Shown piece after piece: positions 11,171 through 21,591 of a stretch of DNA of 64,000 nt; within the stretch, counting starts at the first letter, position 1; the number at the start of each line of letters is the position of its first letter. This stretch comes from Bromus sterilis (lineage: Eukaryota; Streptophyta; Magnoliopsida; Poales; Poaceae), in the NCBI GenBank assembly GCA_950022295.1, contig OX465595.1, positions 430,150,270 to 430,214,269 of the forward strand, given 5' to 3'. A model generated the notes under the pieces. The model saw only the letters and a list, made by a program, of their open reading frames with translations, had not been told where the DNA came from and did no database searches. Position numbers and translations under genes: made by a program.

Positions 11171-13711
11171 TATTAGGTTAGTCCAAATATGATCAAAAGT
11201 GTATGAAAGTGTACTAAAGTTTCACACTTAGTCTTCTTTAGAATCTTATCTTGACTCGTCCCCAGGCCACTAGCCAGGTACAAGTCAATTTGATAGACTC
11301 CCTTTCGATATTTTGAGCACTCATGCAATGGATGAGCGTAAGCACGATAGTTGACACTTAGGATGGCGACGAGAGAGATAGAGTGGAGGAGGAAGACAAA
11401 AAAAGTGTGAAAGGCTCACATCAATGAGGACAATCATAGGCGAGAGAAAGACAAATGATAGATATGACGTGAGGAGTAGGTATTTCCATGCAACAGATGC
11501 ACATATGAGCTAAGAAAAATCTCTCCAATGGAACTAGTGGGGGTGCATCCAACTTGCTCGCTCAAGAAGACCTATAGCTCATTTGAGGAGGCTCGTCATT
11601 GTAATATACAAGCCAAGTTCTATAGTGTGAAGGTCCCCACATAGCTATATACATATATGATCATCTCTATGGAGTACAAGGTATAAGAGGGAGTACGAGT
11701 GTGGATCTCTCAAAAGGAATAGTAGTGTTGCCCCTTCTCTCTTTTTATTTCATTTTTCTCTTTTTTCTATTTTTTTGTATTTTTTTGGTGGCCACAATGA
11801 CTCTTTCTATTTAACTCTCATTTGTCCTCTTTGGGATCTTTTCCTCACTTAAGGGCAACACTCTATTTTACAAGGAGTATAGGAGATCTTCACACTTTAC
11901 AAGGTATTCAACATAAATAAGATGTAGCTATCATGATGTATGCAAATGTATGCCTCTGCCAGTGTAGCAGGAACATGTATGACATGAAGATCAAGTCATG
12001 AGAAGGTGGATGTTGCATGGCAATATATCTCTGAAAGGCTATGGAAATGCCTTGATAGGTAGGGTGGCTGTTTTGAGGAAAGATATAAGGAGGTTTATGA
12101 TGACAGAGCGTATCATGCCAAGGGTTTGGATGCACCGGCGAGGTGGACGCCAACTCTCGGAATGAGAAGAGAGCAATGCATGGTACCGAAGAGGCTAGCA
12201 AATATGAGGAGGTGGAAGTGTCAACTTTTAATACTTACATTAGTCCGAAGAACTTATGCACTTATTATCGGTAACTCTCAATCTAGTCAGGAGGTTCACT
12301 AAGAGACAAGTGCCCCAAGGAGGAGTGTACGGGGGTTTGGTCATCCTTGCGCATCCTCGACTCATGGTACGTGAGTGTACTCTAATATCCGAACCCTCCA
12401 AAGATTAGTGATACATCTAGTAGCTAGAGTTCTAAACTAGTTTTTGTAGTTTTTGAAAATAAACAAGGATTGCCCAAAATACGACACCTATCACTATAGG
12501 ATAGAGATCTTGACACCAAAATTTCAAACATTACTCACAACAATGCCTCAAAACTATTGCAAGTTACTACTGCAATTGAATAGCGACCTCAATTACCTAC
12601 TTAAAGTCAAGACACAACTCAGTGCAACAACCAACTCTCTTAACAAGATAAACATGAAAACTAAAGAGAGTTCCAGCAACAAAGTAAACAAAAGCTCTTG
12701 AAAAAGATAAGCATTAAAACTAAGAGCTAAACATGACAGCAGCTACGAAAAGATAAAGAACACACAACAACAAAAGTTAAGCATGAAAAACCTATGACGT
12801 GTTTTAGTTTAAAGTGAAGCGTGTTTCTCTCCCACACAAAATAAAGTTGGGTTCTAACTTTTTATTAACAGCAAACAAAGCTAAATAAAACTAAAAAGTA
12901 AACTAAAGAGCGAGACGCTCCAAGCATAGCACATAACGCATGAAGTGATAAAAATATAGTGGAACAAAGGACGAACTGATGATTGTTGATGGAGAAGGGG
13001 ATGCACGGGGGCATCCCCAAGCTTAGACGCTTGAGTCTCCTTGAATATTTATTGGGGATGCATGGGGGCATCCCCAAGCTTGAGCGTTTGACACTCTCGG
13101 ATCTTCTTTCATCATCTTCCCTCGCACACTTGAAAACTCCCTTCATACATAACTCATCATAAGTTGATTAGAGAGGTTAGTACCTTTAATAAAATAATTT
13201 TTCTCTACTAGAAATAACAATTTTCTTGAAGGGCTACTGTTTCTAAAGACCTCCAAAAAGTTTTTGCAAAGAAAAAGCTAGCGCAAGACTTGCAAAATTG
13301 AGGAAAGGCAAAACGTGGCAGAATCTGTGAAAAACATACCAGCAGCTAGTAAATAATTTTTTAGGGGTACTTCTGCAACTCAAATAAAAAAACTCAGAAA
13401 ACACGCTCGAAAGCCAATTATATAGAGCACGCTGTCAAAAAAATAGACCAAAAAGATGATCTGGTGATTTATCGTGTATTTTTTCGTCCAAGGACAGAAT
13501 CTGTTTTCTGGATAACATGTCGCAACTTTTGAACTTTCTTGCAATCGGAGGCTAAGCTTGGCACAAAGCTTGAAAATAAAGATACAATGATGTTGCTACA
13601 GTAGTAATATTCATCAAGACCACTAGAAACATAAGTAAAAACATCTTGTGTTGCCTCACAACAAGCACTTTCTTTTACGCATTTAAGCTATGCAAGAAGC
13701 AAAAAGATCAA
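11171..13711 (-). other. M2 internal non-coding region
   Basis: No supported gene in either strand. It holds T-rich runs (11740-11810), purine-rich stretches and the duplicated hairpin at 13008-13078. By position it is the 3' untranslated region of M2. Short frames here have no family resemblance that I recognise. Confidence 0.55.
13008..13078. repeat. Duplicated palindromic unit GGGGATGC...GCATCCCC
   Basis: Two copies of a unit about 50 bp apart. Each holds GGGATGCA, then GGGGGCATCCCC, then AAGCTT; the GGATGC and GCATCC arms can pair as a hairpin. The CATCCCCAAGCTT part looks like the reversed purine tract used before LTRs in this group. Confidence 0.6.
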
Positions 13712-14152
13712 TCACGTTGTATCAATCGAACCATCATCAAGATCATCAAAAAGCTCTTCAATTGTACAACTAGTTTTAAGAGGTCTTTCAAATAAAGGCC
13801 TAATGAAGATACTTATATGGATAAAACCAAAATGCGGAAAATCAATTGGAGTTTCATTTATAAATTTATCTAAGAGAGGTATTTCTTCCAAAGTTTTCAC
13901 GGTTTCAACTCCCTTGGCAATGAGTGGATTATTTTTGGGTCGGGGAAACTTAGGGATAGGTTCCTTCCTTGCCGGAGTTTCTACCTTTTTTGGTTTGATT
14001 GAGAAAGCAGTTCCTAAAGTGTCAATGATTTTCTCAATCTTATCTATCCTAGAAGGATCAAAATCATGGGATTTGATGGTCTCCAAAGTTTTGATAATTT
14101 TATGCATGGAGCTATCAAGTCTATTCAAATTCCCTTGAATCTTACGGTCCAA
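13712..14152 (-). pseudogene. M2 internal reading frame, gag-region remnant
   Basis: A 146-residue frame, rich in Lys, Ile, Glu and Pro, with a helical N-terminal half (RLDSSMHKIIKTLETI...DKIEKIIDTL) and a Pro-rich middle (KKVETPARKEPIPKFP). Upstream the same frame can be followed towards 14400 but is closed by a stop near 14180. It lies between the primer site and the non-coding part, where gag is expected. I recognise no catalytic domain and give no function. Confidence 0.45.
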
Positions 14153-14358
14153 CTCATTTATCTTAATTATGCTAGGTATTTATAATTTTATCTTTTCAAT
14201 TTTTTTCATAATGTGAACTAGAGTGATATCCTCTTGAATGCTAGCAACAGGGAGGTTTCCAACAAGATTTCCAATAACATTAAGAGATTCCCATATTGGT
14301 GCTTCTAGGAAATTCCCATTGATAGCAGTATCTAAATCGAACCTATTCCAAGGAGTAA

Positions 14359-14526
14359 TTACAACGTAAAAGTTTCTAAGCAGGATGTTGCTACAGTAGT
14401 GGATTGCTTCTTGGTGGCTCTTTTCTGAGAATCATTAATTCTATACCAAGCATCTTTTAAACTTTCACCACCTTTTTGTTTAAAGGTGAGTACTTCTGTC
14501 TCAACAAAGGCAAAAGGATCAGACAT
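14359..14526 (-). pseudogene. M2 gag N-terminal remnant
   Basis: It starts with ATG (MSDPFAFVE) about 140 bases inside the primer site and contains TFKQKGGESLKDAWYR, which resembles the middle of Athila-type gag proteins (a KxGESLxxAW pattern). A gag start fused so closely to a mid-gag motif suggests an internal deletion. The frame stops at 14359. Confidence 0.5.
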
Positions 14527-14666
14527 AATGACAACTACTAGCAAGGTAAATAATTTTTTTGTGGTTTTTGATAAAGGACACTAAGATAAAAACTGAAGGT
14601 AAACTAGCAAGACTAAAAAGCAAAGGTAAAAGATAGTGTGCAACTCCCTTATCTTGAAGATTGGAG

Positions 14667-14684
14667 TCCCCGGCAACGGCGCCA
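14667..14684 (-). other. M2 primer binding site (Asp-tRNA type)
   Basis: The complement reads TGGCGCCGTTGCCGGGGA, which pairs with the 3' end of plant Asp-tRNA as used by Athila-group elements. It lies 10 bases inside the LTR border at 14695. Confidence 0.85.
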
Positions 14685-14694
14685 GAAGTTTGCT

Positions 14695-15822
14695 TGATGC
14701 TAGCGAGGAAGTGATAGCTTCTCGCCCCTCGTTGGTTACCCCAAGTGGAAGGTTGAGATGTAGCGTAGCAGCAAGATTTCCCTTGGCAAAGATACCAAGG
14801 TTGAGATCGACCAGTAGGACTCCAAGGTCGACAAATAGGTGGTGAAGTGAACAATGGCACCGTTCACAATCTAAGATTGCTTACTTCACCTGGACCTGCA
14901 CACACAACAAATAAATTTGCTCCCAACGAGTACAGAGAGGTTGTCAATCTCTCCGGCCTTGCCGTTTACAAAGGATCAACGCAACAGATAATAGATAGTG
15001 ATAATTGCAACTAAAAAGTAAAAGCAAGAAGTAAATTGAGGATGTAAATAGTGGTGGAAATATGGACCGGGGTATCATGATGTTCACTAGTGATGTCTCT
15101 CTCCCAAAAGATGATAAAACTGCTATGTGAGGTAAACAAATCACAGTTGGGCAATTGACAGGATTAAAAACGCACTGCAATGCTAACTATGATACAAAGA
15201 AAGGAAGAGGCTCAAAAGCATGGGCAGTACGCCAAAATAAGTAGACCGAAATCCATCTGCATCTACTACTAATCATACACCTTGAGATATATATCCAAAA
15301 CATCTTGCTGGTATTAAGTTGCGAGCTCAACCCAAAGTGTAAACCCAAAGCAATAGACAACTGCATTAAAAGAACTTTGCGTAAAGTAAACAATCCTTGC
15401 AACCGCGGTTACAAGCATCATTGTTTTCCCCCGTGTGGCAACAACACATCCCCTAGACTCATGTTTCTGTCACTCAAGCTAGCCATCAGGGGGCATGAAC
15501 CCACAATCAAACATAACGCTCCCTCTTGGAGTCACTACCTACTACTTGGCCAAAGCAATAAAGAACAACGGAGAACATGCAAGAATTACTCAAGAAAAAT
15601 AATATAAAAGAGAAGAACCAAATATATTACTCAATCACAAGCTGAACATAGTCTCATAATCCATCAGATCCCAGCAAACTCAGCATAGCAACAGAAGAAA
15701 GAATTACATATGTGCCTTGATCATGTAGGGCAGCTCACAAGGTCTAATCCATGAAGAAACAAAGAGGGGATGAGAACATCACATAGCTAATGATCATGGA
15801 ACCATGGTCCAAGGTGGACTAT
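14695..15822 (-). repeat. M2 5' LTR fragment
   Basis: It starts at TGATGCTAGCG (element sense: ends ...GCATCA) next to the primer site and runs 1128 bp to the point where M3 begins. The last 175 bp match 10558-10731. The remainder of the LTR is displaced beyond the right end of the window. Confidence 0.75.
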
Positions 15823-16519
15823 TGATGACCCTCAACTGTAGGGGATCAATTGTAGCGTTTTCGATAAATAAGAGTGTCGAACCCAACGAGGAACAAAAGG
15901 TATTGGTAAGTGACTTTGGTAAAGAAATAACTGCACGCACTGAAAGATAACTTTTTAGGGAGTTTTCGGTATAAGCAAGAAGAAGGTAAAAACAAGCAAA
16001 GTAAAAGGTATTGAGGAGTAACAAGTGTCCCAATCCTTTTGAGCAAAGGATAATCCTAGCAACTGAACTTATAAAGGCTAAAACATTCTCGAGGACACAC
16101 ATGAGAAATAGTCACATGCTTTCGCCATACTCCGTATCGATATTATGTTTTGTGTTGATAAGTGTTGAGTGGGTGGATCTATGCTATTACACCTTCTAGA
16201 CTAAGATAAGTGCACTCTTATGATTAAACATCTTGCAAGCATCCGCAAATACAAGATAGTAATTAAGGCAAAAGCCTAACCACAACAGTAAGATTAGGGA
16301 CCCATTATTCCCTTGTGCAAAAGCATGCAAACGGGGGTTCAGGTTTTTGTCACTCCTGCAACCCACCGTAAGCATTCTTTATACACAATGCATTCCCCTA
16401 GGTCCTTAATAAGGTGAAGTGTTGAGTGTTCGACTCACACAACACCACTAGGAAAATACCAACACAACTTAAGTATCAAACAACACATATTACTTCAACA
16501 TCATATGACTACTAGCAAC
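15823..16519 (-). repeat. Athila-like LTR fragment M3
   Basis: It begins TGATGACCCTCAACTG, the reverse of an Athila-type LTR end (A1 ends CAGTTGAGGGTTATCA). It interrupts the M2 LTR: the undisturbed copy reads GGTGGACTACTCACGG, whereas here GGTGGACTAT is followed by M3. After 697 bp it is itself interrupted by A2. It is related to the fragment at 63680-64000, sharing GGGGATCAATTGTAGC and CCCAACGAGGA. Confidence 0.75.
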
Positions 16520-17907
16520 TGATGCCCCACAGGCGTAAGGGATCGAGATAGTCTTCGCGGGTAAGTTAACCCAATTTATTGATTCGACACACGGGGAGCC
16601 AAAGAGTATTTATAAGCTTTGACAGTTGAGTTGTCAATTCAACCGCACCTGAAATATACTTGCTTGCAACAATAGATAAGTGGTAATAGTGATATGATAG
16701 TGATGATAGCAACAACAAAAGTAAATAGCAAAAAGTAACAACTAATAACCAGCAGGATTAAAAACACTGTAGGCTAAGGAGATGGATGGTCGGGAGCTGC
16801 ATGGATGAGAGTAAACATATAATAGATTCTAACACGGGGCAAGGCACACAGAAAAAGCAATGATCATCTAGGCAAATATCAAACATTAAGCATGTATCCC
16901 GTAGGTAGTTGTGCGTGCTTGCAATAAGAACTTGCACAACATCTTTTGTCCTACCATCCCGCTACGAACGGGGCCAAAAGGAACTTATGGAGATTAAGGT
17001 ACTCCTGTCAAAGAGCACCGGAACAAAGCAATAAACTCAATGGATACACGGAATCCTCAAATCATGGACCATCCCCTTTGGTGTCCCAAGCTGTCACCTT
17101 TGGGATCGCTGGTTCCGGACCATAATAGTTGCATACAACTCATAGATAGGATCTAGAACACAAATATATTCATAAAAACACATAGGGTTCAGATCTGAAA
17201 ACATGGCACTCGGGCCCAAAGTGACAAGCATTAAGAACAACAAGTTGTAGCAAAGAAGATAAACACCAATCTAGATGATAGGCAACATGCCCCCCAACAA
17301 TCAGACGAACTATTACATGATTAAACTCATCCAATCCCTACCATACCCTTTGCCTACAGCAGGGAATTACTCACACGTGTGAAGAGAAGTCATGGAGGAT
17401 GGATGGAGTGGTGATGGTGATGACGATGGCGACGATCTCCCCTCTCCGGAGGCCAAATCAGCCTCCAGATTAGCCCTCCCGAAGAAGAACAGAGGGTGGC
17501 GGCGGATCCGCGATGGAAACTGGAAAAACGACTTCTGTTCTGGGGTTTTCTCGTCATGGGGATAAATAGGAGCTTCGGTAGGGCACCAGAGGAGGGGGGG
17601 AGCAGCCCAGGCGGCCTGAGGGCGCGGCCCCACCCCTGGTCGTGCCAGGGGGGCGCCTGGGGCCCCCAGGGCTCCCCTCTGGTCCCACTTCTGGCTCCTG
17701 GCTCCATCGGGTGCGTGGATTTTCTGGTATTTTTCTAGGAATTTTCTGGGATGTCTAAAAATCCATTTTCCTGCACACAATAAAACCATACAGGCAGCTC
17801 TGCTGAAAACAGCGTTAGTCCGGGTTAGTTTCGTCCAAATCATGCAAGAATGAGGGCAAAACAATAGCAAAAGTGTTTGGAAAAGTAGATACGTTTGAGA
17901 CGTATCA
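16520..17907 (-). repeat. A2 3' LTR (1388 bp)
   Basis: On the plus strand it starts TGATGCCCCACAGG and ends GACGTATCA. Its first 321 bp match 24363-24683 with few differences, which identifies the two as one element's LTR pair. It carries the GC-rich block (17590-17690) and an ATTTTTCTAGGAATTTTCTGG stretch like the other Athila LTRs here. Confidence 0.85.
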
Positions 17908-17923
17908 ACTCCCCCAAGCTTAG
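17908..17923 (-). other. A2 3' polypurine tract
   Basis: ACTCCCCCAAGCTTAG on the plus strand, adjoining the LTR. The same 16 bases occur again at 19704-19719 beside the ORF. Confidence 0.75.
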
Positions 17924-19703
17924 CATATTGCTTGTCCTCAAGCAATTCAGTTCAACGAACTGGACGCGACAAAGAAAACTTTGACAAACTCTTTTGCTTC
18001 ATTAGATGTATATAAGCATGTACTACGAAAAGAGTTTAGCAAGTAATGAAACAATGCTATAAGGACAATGCACGAAGCAATTCTTCTTTCATGTGATCAG
18101 TCACAAACAACTAAAAGTAAATAATATACTGCTGAATATCAAGACAGGATCACAATGCACATAACTTGAACATACTTGGGTGGCATTTCGCTAGCCTCCA
18201 TGAGTGAAGCAAAACATAAATGCAGAAACTCCTCCGGAGTTTTAAAGGTGACTAGAACTCAGTATTTCGGACTAGCAATAACACAAGCATGCAGAAGAAA
18301 ATGTAATACTTTGGGACAATGCATGTTACACTAAGAATGACAATTATGCTCTCATAGTTGGTGCTTTGAAGAAAGAAGGGGAGACTCTCGAACCGTGGCT
18401 TTTGATGGCAAGATTGAAAACCCGTGAAAGGAAGAAAAGACTAAGCAAGTGCGAGAGCTCTTGGTTTTGAAAACAGAGATAAAACTCTTTTGAGAGGAGT
18501 AACTTTCCAGTCAACGGTAAACGGTAAAGGTCTCTCAATATCTCCCATGCCAACCATATATAATGCCTTTTGCTTACACATATTCCCTTATCCATAAATC
18601 TTCGATGGTCTATGGAACCTTTTATTTTGCCTCAAGGATGGAAGGAGGGTATCGTTCCACCTATCATAAGCAGCATTGGGTCCATTTCACTCCATCATCA
18701 AGTATGGGGGAGGTGTAACTCTCATATTTTTTTCTTTTTTTCTGTTTTGACTAGTTAAAACTTCCGTCAAAATGTTTTTGGCATGAAAGATACCGATTTC
18801 CTCTCACCGCACCATGAGCTTGTATGGTTACAAAAGGGAAACTTTTGAATAAATTTCGAGATGGCACAAGAAAGTCTAAGTTAGGAGTGGCCGGTAAATA
18901 CCACATATAGGTAGGTATGGTGGACTCAAATGGAACAACTGGGTTTGAAAAAGGAGTTTGGAAGCACAAGCAGAAATCCGCTTGGTGCGAGCGAAGGCTA
19001 GCAAAAGACTGGGAAGCTACCAACTAGAGAGAAATAACTGTCATAATCATGCAATGCGACAAAGCAACATTGAATCGGGCATGAAAGTGATATAACTATT
19101 CTGAAACAAAAAGATCATCAAGGCAAAAGTAGACTTTTTAGTCATAAGCATGTGTGAACATGTGCCAAGTCAATCCAAAAATTCTCCGAAGGGAAATACC
19201 ACTTCATTATGCCAAACCATGGACAATGCAATGCATGTAAATCATTTCAACAACACATTATGTAATCTAGTTGTTTGAGACTAGCCACAAGGAAAGCATG
19301 AACACTGGGAAAGCATTGTAAACATAGCACTATGTCGCTACAAGCTGGTCTCTAGATCATAAGTACAGGCATATGTACAAAAGTAGAAACAAGAAGAGTT
19401 CATACCGGTTTTCCTTGTTGCCTCCCTTCCGTCGATCTTCGTCATTACTGCCTGGTCACTTGCATGATCGAACGTAGGAAATATAATCAAATACCATCAC
19501 AAACTCGAGCTGATATCTGGAAACAAAGAAAACTAAAGAGAGACAGGAAATCTTTTTGGGTTTTTCAAAGGTTAAAAGAAAGCAAAAGGAAAGAGGAAAT
19601 CTTTTTGTTGTTTTTGCAAAGAAAGAAAAAAATGGGCAAAAGCTTCGAAAAGGATCAAAGCGAATAAAATGGATAATACAATGGAAAAGTGAGAAGGGCA
19701 CGT
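17924..19703 (-). other. A2 3' untranslated region
   Basis: About 1.8 kb without a supported gene. It matches A1's 5701-6318 and 8017-9142 and shows the empty site of the A1 MULE near 19090 (AATAGTTATATCAC). Confidence 0.75.
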
Positions 19704-19733
19704 ACTCCCCCAAGCTTAGGCTTTTAGCCTAAG
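19704..19733 (-). other. Internal polypurine tract and hairpin after the A2 ORF
   Basis: ACTCCCCCAAGCTTAG (19704-19719) is identical to the 3' purine tract at 17908-17923. It overlaps inverted arms CTTAGGC and GCCTAAG (19715-19721 and 19727-19733). The same arrangement stands after the A1 ORF. A role as internal plus-strand primer or in 3' end formation is possible but unproven. Confidence 0.55.
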
Positions 19734-19752
19734 TTGGTAGTAGATAATGTCC

Positions 19753-20958
19753 CTAGAAGCCTCCTGCTCCAGGGTAGTACGGGTGAGACCAAGGGTCGTA
19801 TGAGGCTTCCGGTGCATACACCGAAGTCCTCGGCTCCTCCCACGAAGAAGGATCCGCGCTCCAAGCAGAGGAAGACCCTTCACCAAACTGGGTGACGGTC
19901 TCTCCCTGGAAAGGTGGGAACTCACCATGCTCCTCCTCATCGGGCACAACCCCCTCCATAGGGTTATGAAACTGCTGCTGGACCACGAACTCATCGAACT
20001 GGATAACATCAAAGGACGATCCGTTCCTGCGAGAAAAATTAAACAAAAGAGGTGCAGGTAGACGGATCTTGCGTTCCGTGGTAGCTCCGAAACGTAAGAT
20101 ATAATCAAGGTTACCAAACTCGGAAGTCATGGTAACAAACTTATGCCTTTTCATAGCAGCAAGATCAAAACTTAAATAAGTAAAAGGCTTATCATCGGGG
20201 TGTGGGGTGCCATTAAGAGACTCTAGGATAAGTGTGGCGTAAACGCCACCAAATAAGTCTCCTTTGTTACCGTTCATAGCAAGGCGTCGAGCAATTAAGG
20301 CACCCACATTATAATCAAACCTCCCTGAGAGGGCGGTTGCCAGGATAGCAATATCCGGCGCAGATATGTTGCTCGTGTTGTCACGAGCTAACACCCCTCT
20401 AGCAATAAAATACGCAAAATACCTGAGGTGTGGAAATAAGATGCTGGAGATCTTTGACCGATGAATATCCCTCGTATCCATGCTACAGAGCGAGTTGAAG
20501 ACGGTTCTCAGCTCGGAGGGCTGAGAGCTCATCTTCGCCGTCTGTCCCACATTCGACACACCTATTATTTCACAAAACCTTTCCAACGGCATGGTCAAAA
20601 GATCATTGTAAATTTTAAACTCAAAAGAACCAGCATCAAGGTTATATCTAAAACTGTTAATGAAACAGGAGGTGAGTTTTTGATACTGGGTAACACGGCA
20701 CGTTGTGAGCCGCGTCAGACCTGCATTAACACAAAGATTATAGAACTCCTCCCTAATTCCTGCAGCTTCAAGGAATACATCGCACGGGAAATTCATTGCA
20801 CGTGCTTGATTTGTGTTCTCCAACAACTCCAAGGGCACATGATCTTCGTTGTAGCTCACCCTAGCAGTCGAGGGTGAAGCTGCAGCTCTTGTAACTCGAT
20901 CGGAGCGCTCGGGCCTCTTCTTCCCAAGCCACCCCTTTGCTCTTCCTAGCAAACTCAT
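19753..20958 (-). CDS. Athila ORF-1-like protein, 401 residues, intact
   Basis: An ATG-started open frame with no breaks, ending in TAG. The N-terminus is basic (RAKGWLGKKRPERSDR). The middle is a mostly helical region of about 250 residues (FLEAAGIREEFYNLCVNAGL, LERFCEIIGVSN, LFPHLRYFAYFIARGVL), followed by FDLAAMKRHKFVT, LPAPLLFNFSRRNG, and an acidic, Pro/Ser-rich tail. The helical part resembles the Pfam 'ATHILA ORF-1' family found in Athila elements; that is my reading without a search. No enzyme motif, signal peptide or membrane segment is visible. It sits where Athila elements carry their third, envelope-position gene. That it is open while the gag of the same element is broken is worth noting. 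Its function is unknown. Confidence 0.7.
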   Translation of the reverse strand: MSLLGRAKGWLGKKRPERSDRVTRAAASPSTARVSYNEDHVPLELLENTNQARAMNFPCDVFLEAAGIREEFYNLCVNAGLTRLTTCRVTQYQKLTSCFINSFRYNLDAGSFEFKIYNDLLTMPLERFCEIIGVSNVGQTAKMSSQPSELRTVFNSLCSMDTRDIHRSKISSILFPHLRYFAYFIARGVLARDNTSNISAPDIAILATALSGRFDYNVGALIARRLAMNGNKGDLFGGVYATLILESLNGTPHPDDKPFTYLSFDLAAMKRHKFVTMTSEFGNLDYILRFGATTERKIRLPAPLLFNFSRRNGSSFDVIQFDEFVVQQQFHNPMEGVVPDEEEHGEFPPFQGETVTQFGEGSSSAWSADPSSWEEPRTSVYAPEASYDPWSHPYYPGAGGF

Positions 20959-21591
20959 TTCTGATATTTTTGAAAAATTACAAAAACAAGTATTTAAACA
21001 AAGTGAGTTAAGGCAAACTACTCAACTCACTTACCTAAGGCATAAACTTGCATCAAAACTTGGAAAATAAAATTCTACACATGCATGCAAGCTCATATAA
21101 ACAGCACCAAGAGCTACTAAATACTCACAAATGAAGCCACCAATCAAAAATCTAATTGGAGGGGTGAAGGAGTTACATACCAGAGAGTATTTGCTCAAAA
21201 ATTCAGCTCGAATGGTGGGTTGTAGAGAGAGATCGAAAATTTCCTCCAAGAACAGCAAGAACGCAAGAACAAAGTGCAGAACTCGTGTTTTTGGAGAGAG
21301 AAGAAGGAGGAGGAAGAAGGCATACCTGGAAGTGGGGCCTATGGGCCCTAGGCGCCCTGTGGGCGCGGCCAGGGGCAGGCCGCGCCAGCTGACCGCCTGG
21401 GCCACTGGTGGCCCCTCCTGGTCAGCCCAGGGTGCCTCTGGTTCACTCCCGGCATGGAAATTTTTATTTTTATTTTTCTGGAATTTTTCTGAAAACTTCA
21501 CTGTTGAAAATTTCTCGGAGTTCAAAAAGCTGCAAAACTTTCAACAAACCGGCGATATATAGAACAAGAAGTCTCCCCTCTTATGAAGTCA
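20959..21591 (-). promoter_or_regulatory. LTR-like promoter block upstream of the ORF-1-like gene
   Basis: There is no gene here. On the same strand as the gene it holds a GC-rich block with GCGCGGCC and GGGCGCC (about 21340-21440) next to an ATTTTTCTGGAATTTTTCTG stretch (21470-21490), the same order seen in the LTRs at 17590-17760 and 10950-11090. A CT-rich leader-like stretch follows (about 21220-21310 on the plus strand, reversed). It may drive the ORF-1-like gene; this is inference from the likeness. Confidence 0.4.

Larger units (their letters stand above)
10558..15822 (-). mobile_element. Athila-like remnant M2 (non-autonomous), LTRs broken by A1 and M3
   Basis: A minus-strand element with an Asp-tRNA primer site at 14667-14684, a 5' LTR to the right of it, short gag-region frames, a long non-coding region, and a 3' LTR fragment on the left. 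A 175 bp block is present in both LTR pieces (10558-10731 and 15648-15822). In the left copy it continues into more LTR sequence; in the right copy it stops at the M3 insertion. There is no protease, reverse transcriptase or integrase. It is the outermost and oldest layer visible. Confidence 0.75.

Noticed and set aside
12865..13146. A 93-codon frame over the duplicated hairpin
   Set aside because: It contains the repeat (SLGMPPCIP twice) because of the duplication; no start context or relative.
20461..20877. Plus-strand frame opposite the ORF-1-like gene
   Set aside because: It is a shadow of the minus-strand gene, with no promoter or domain.
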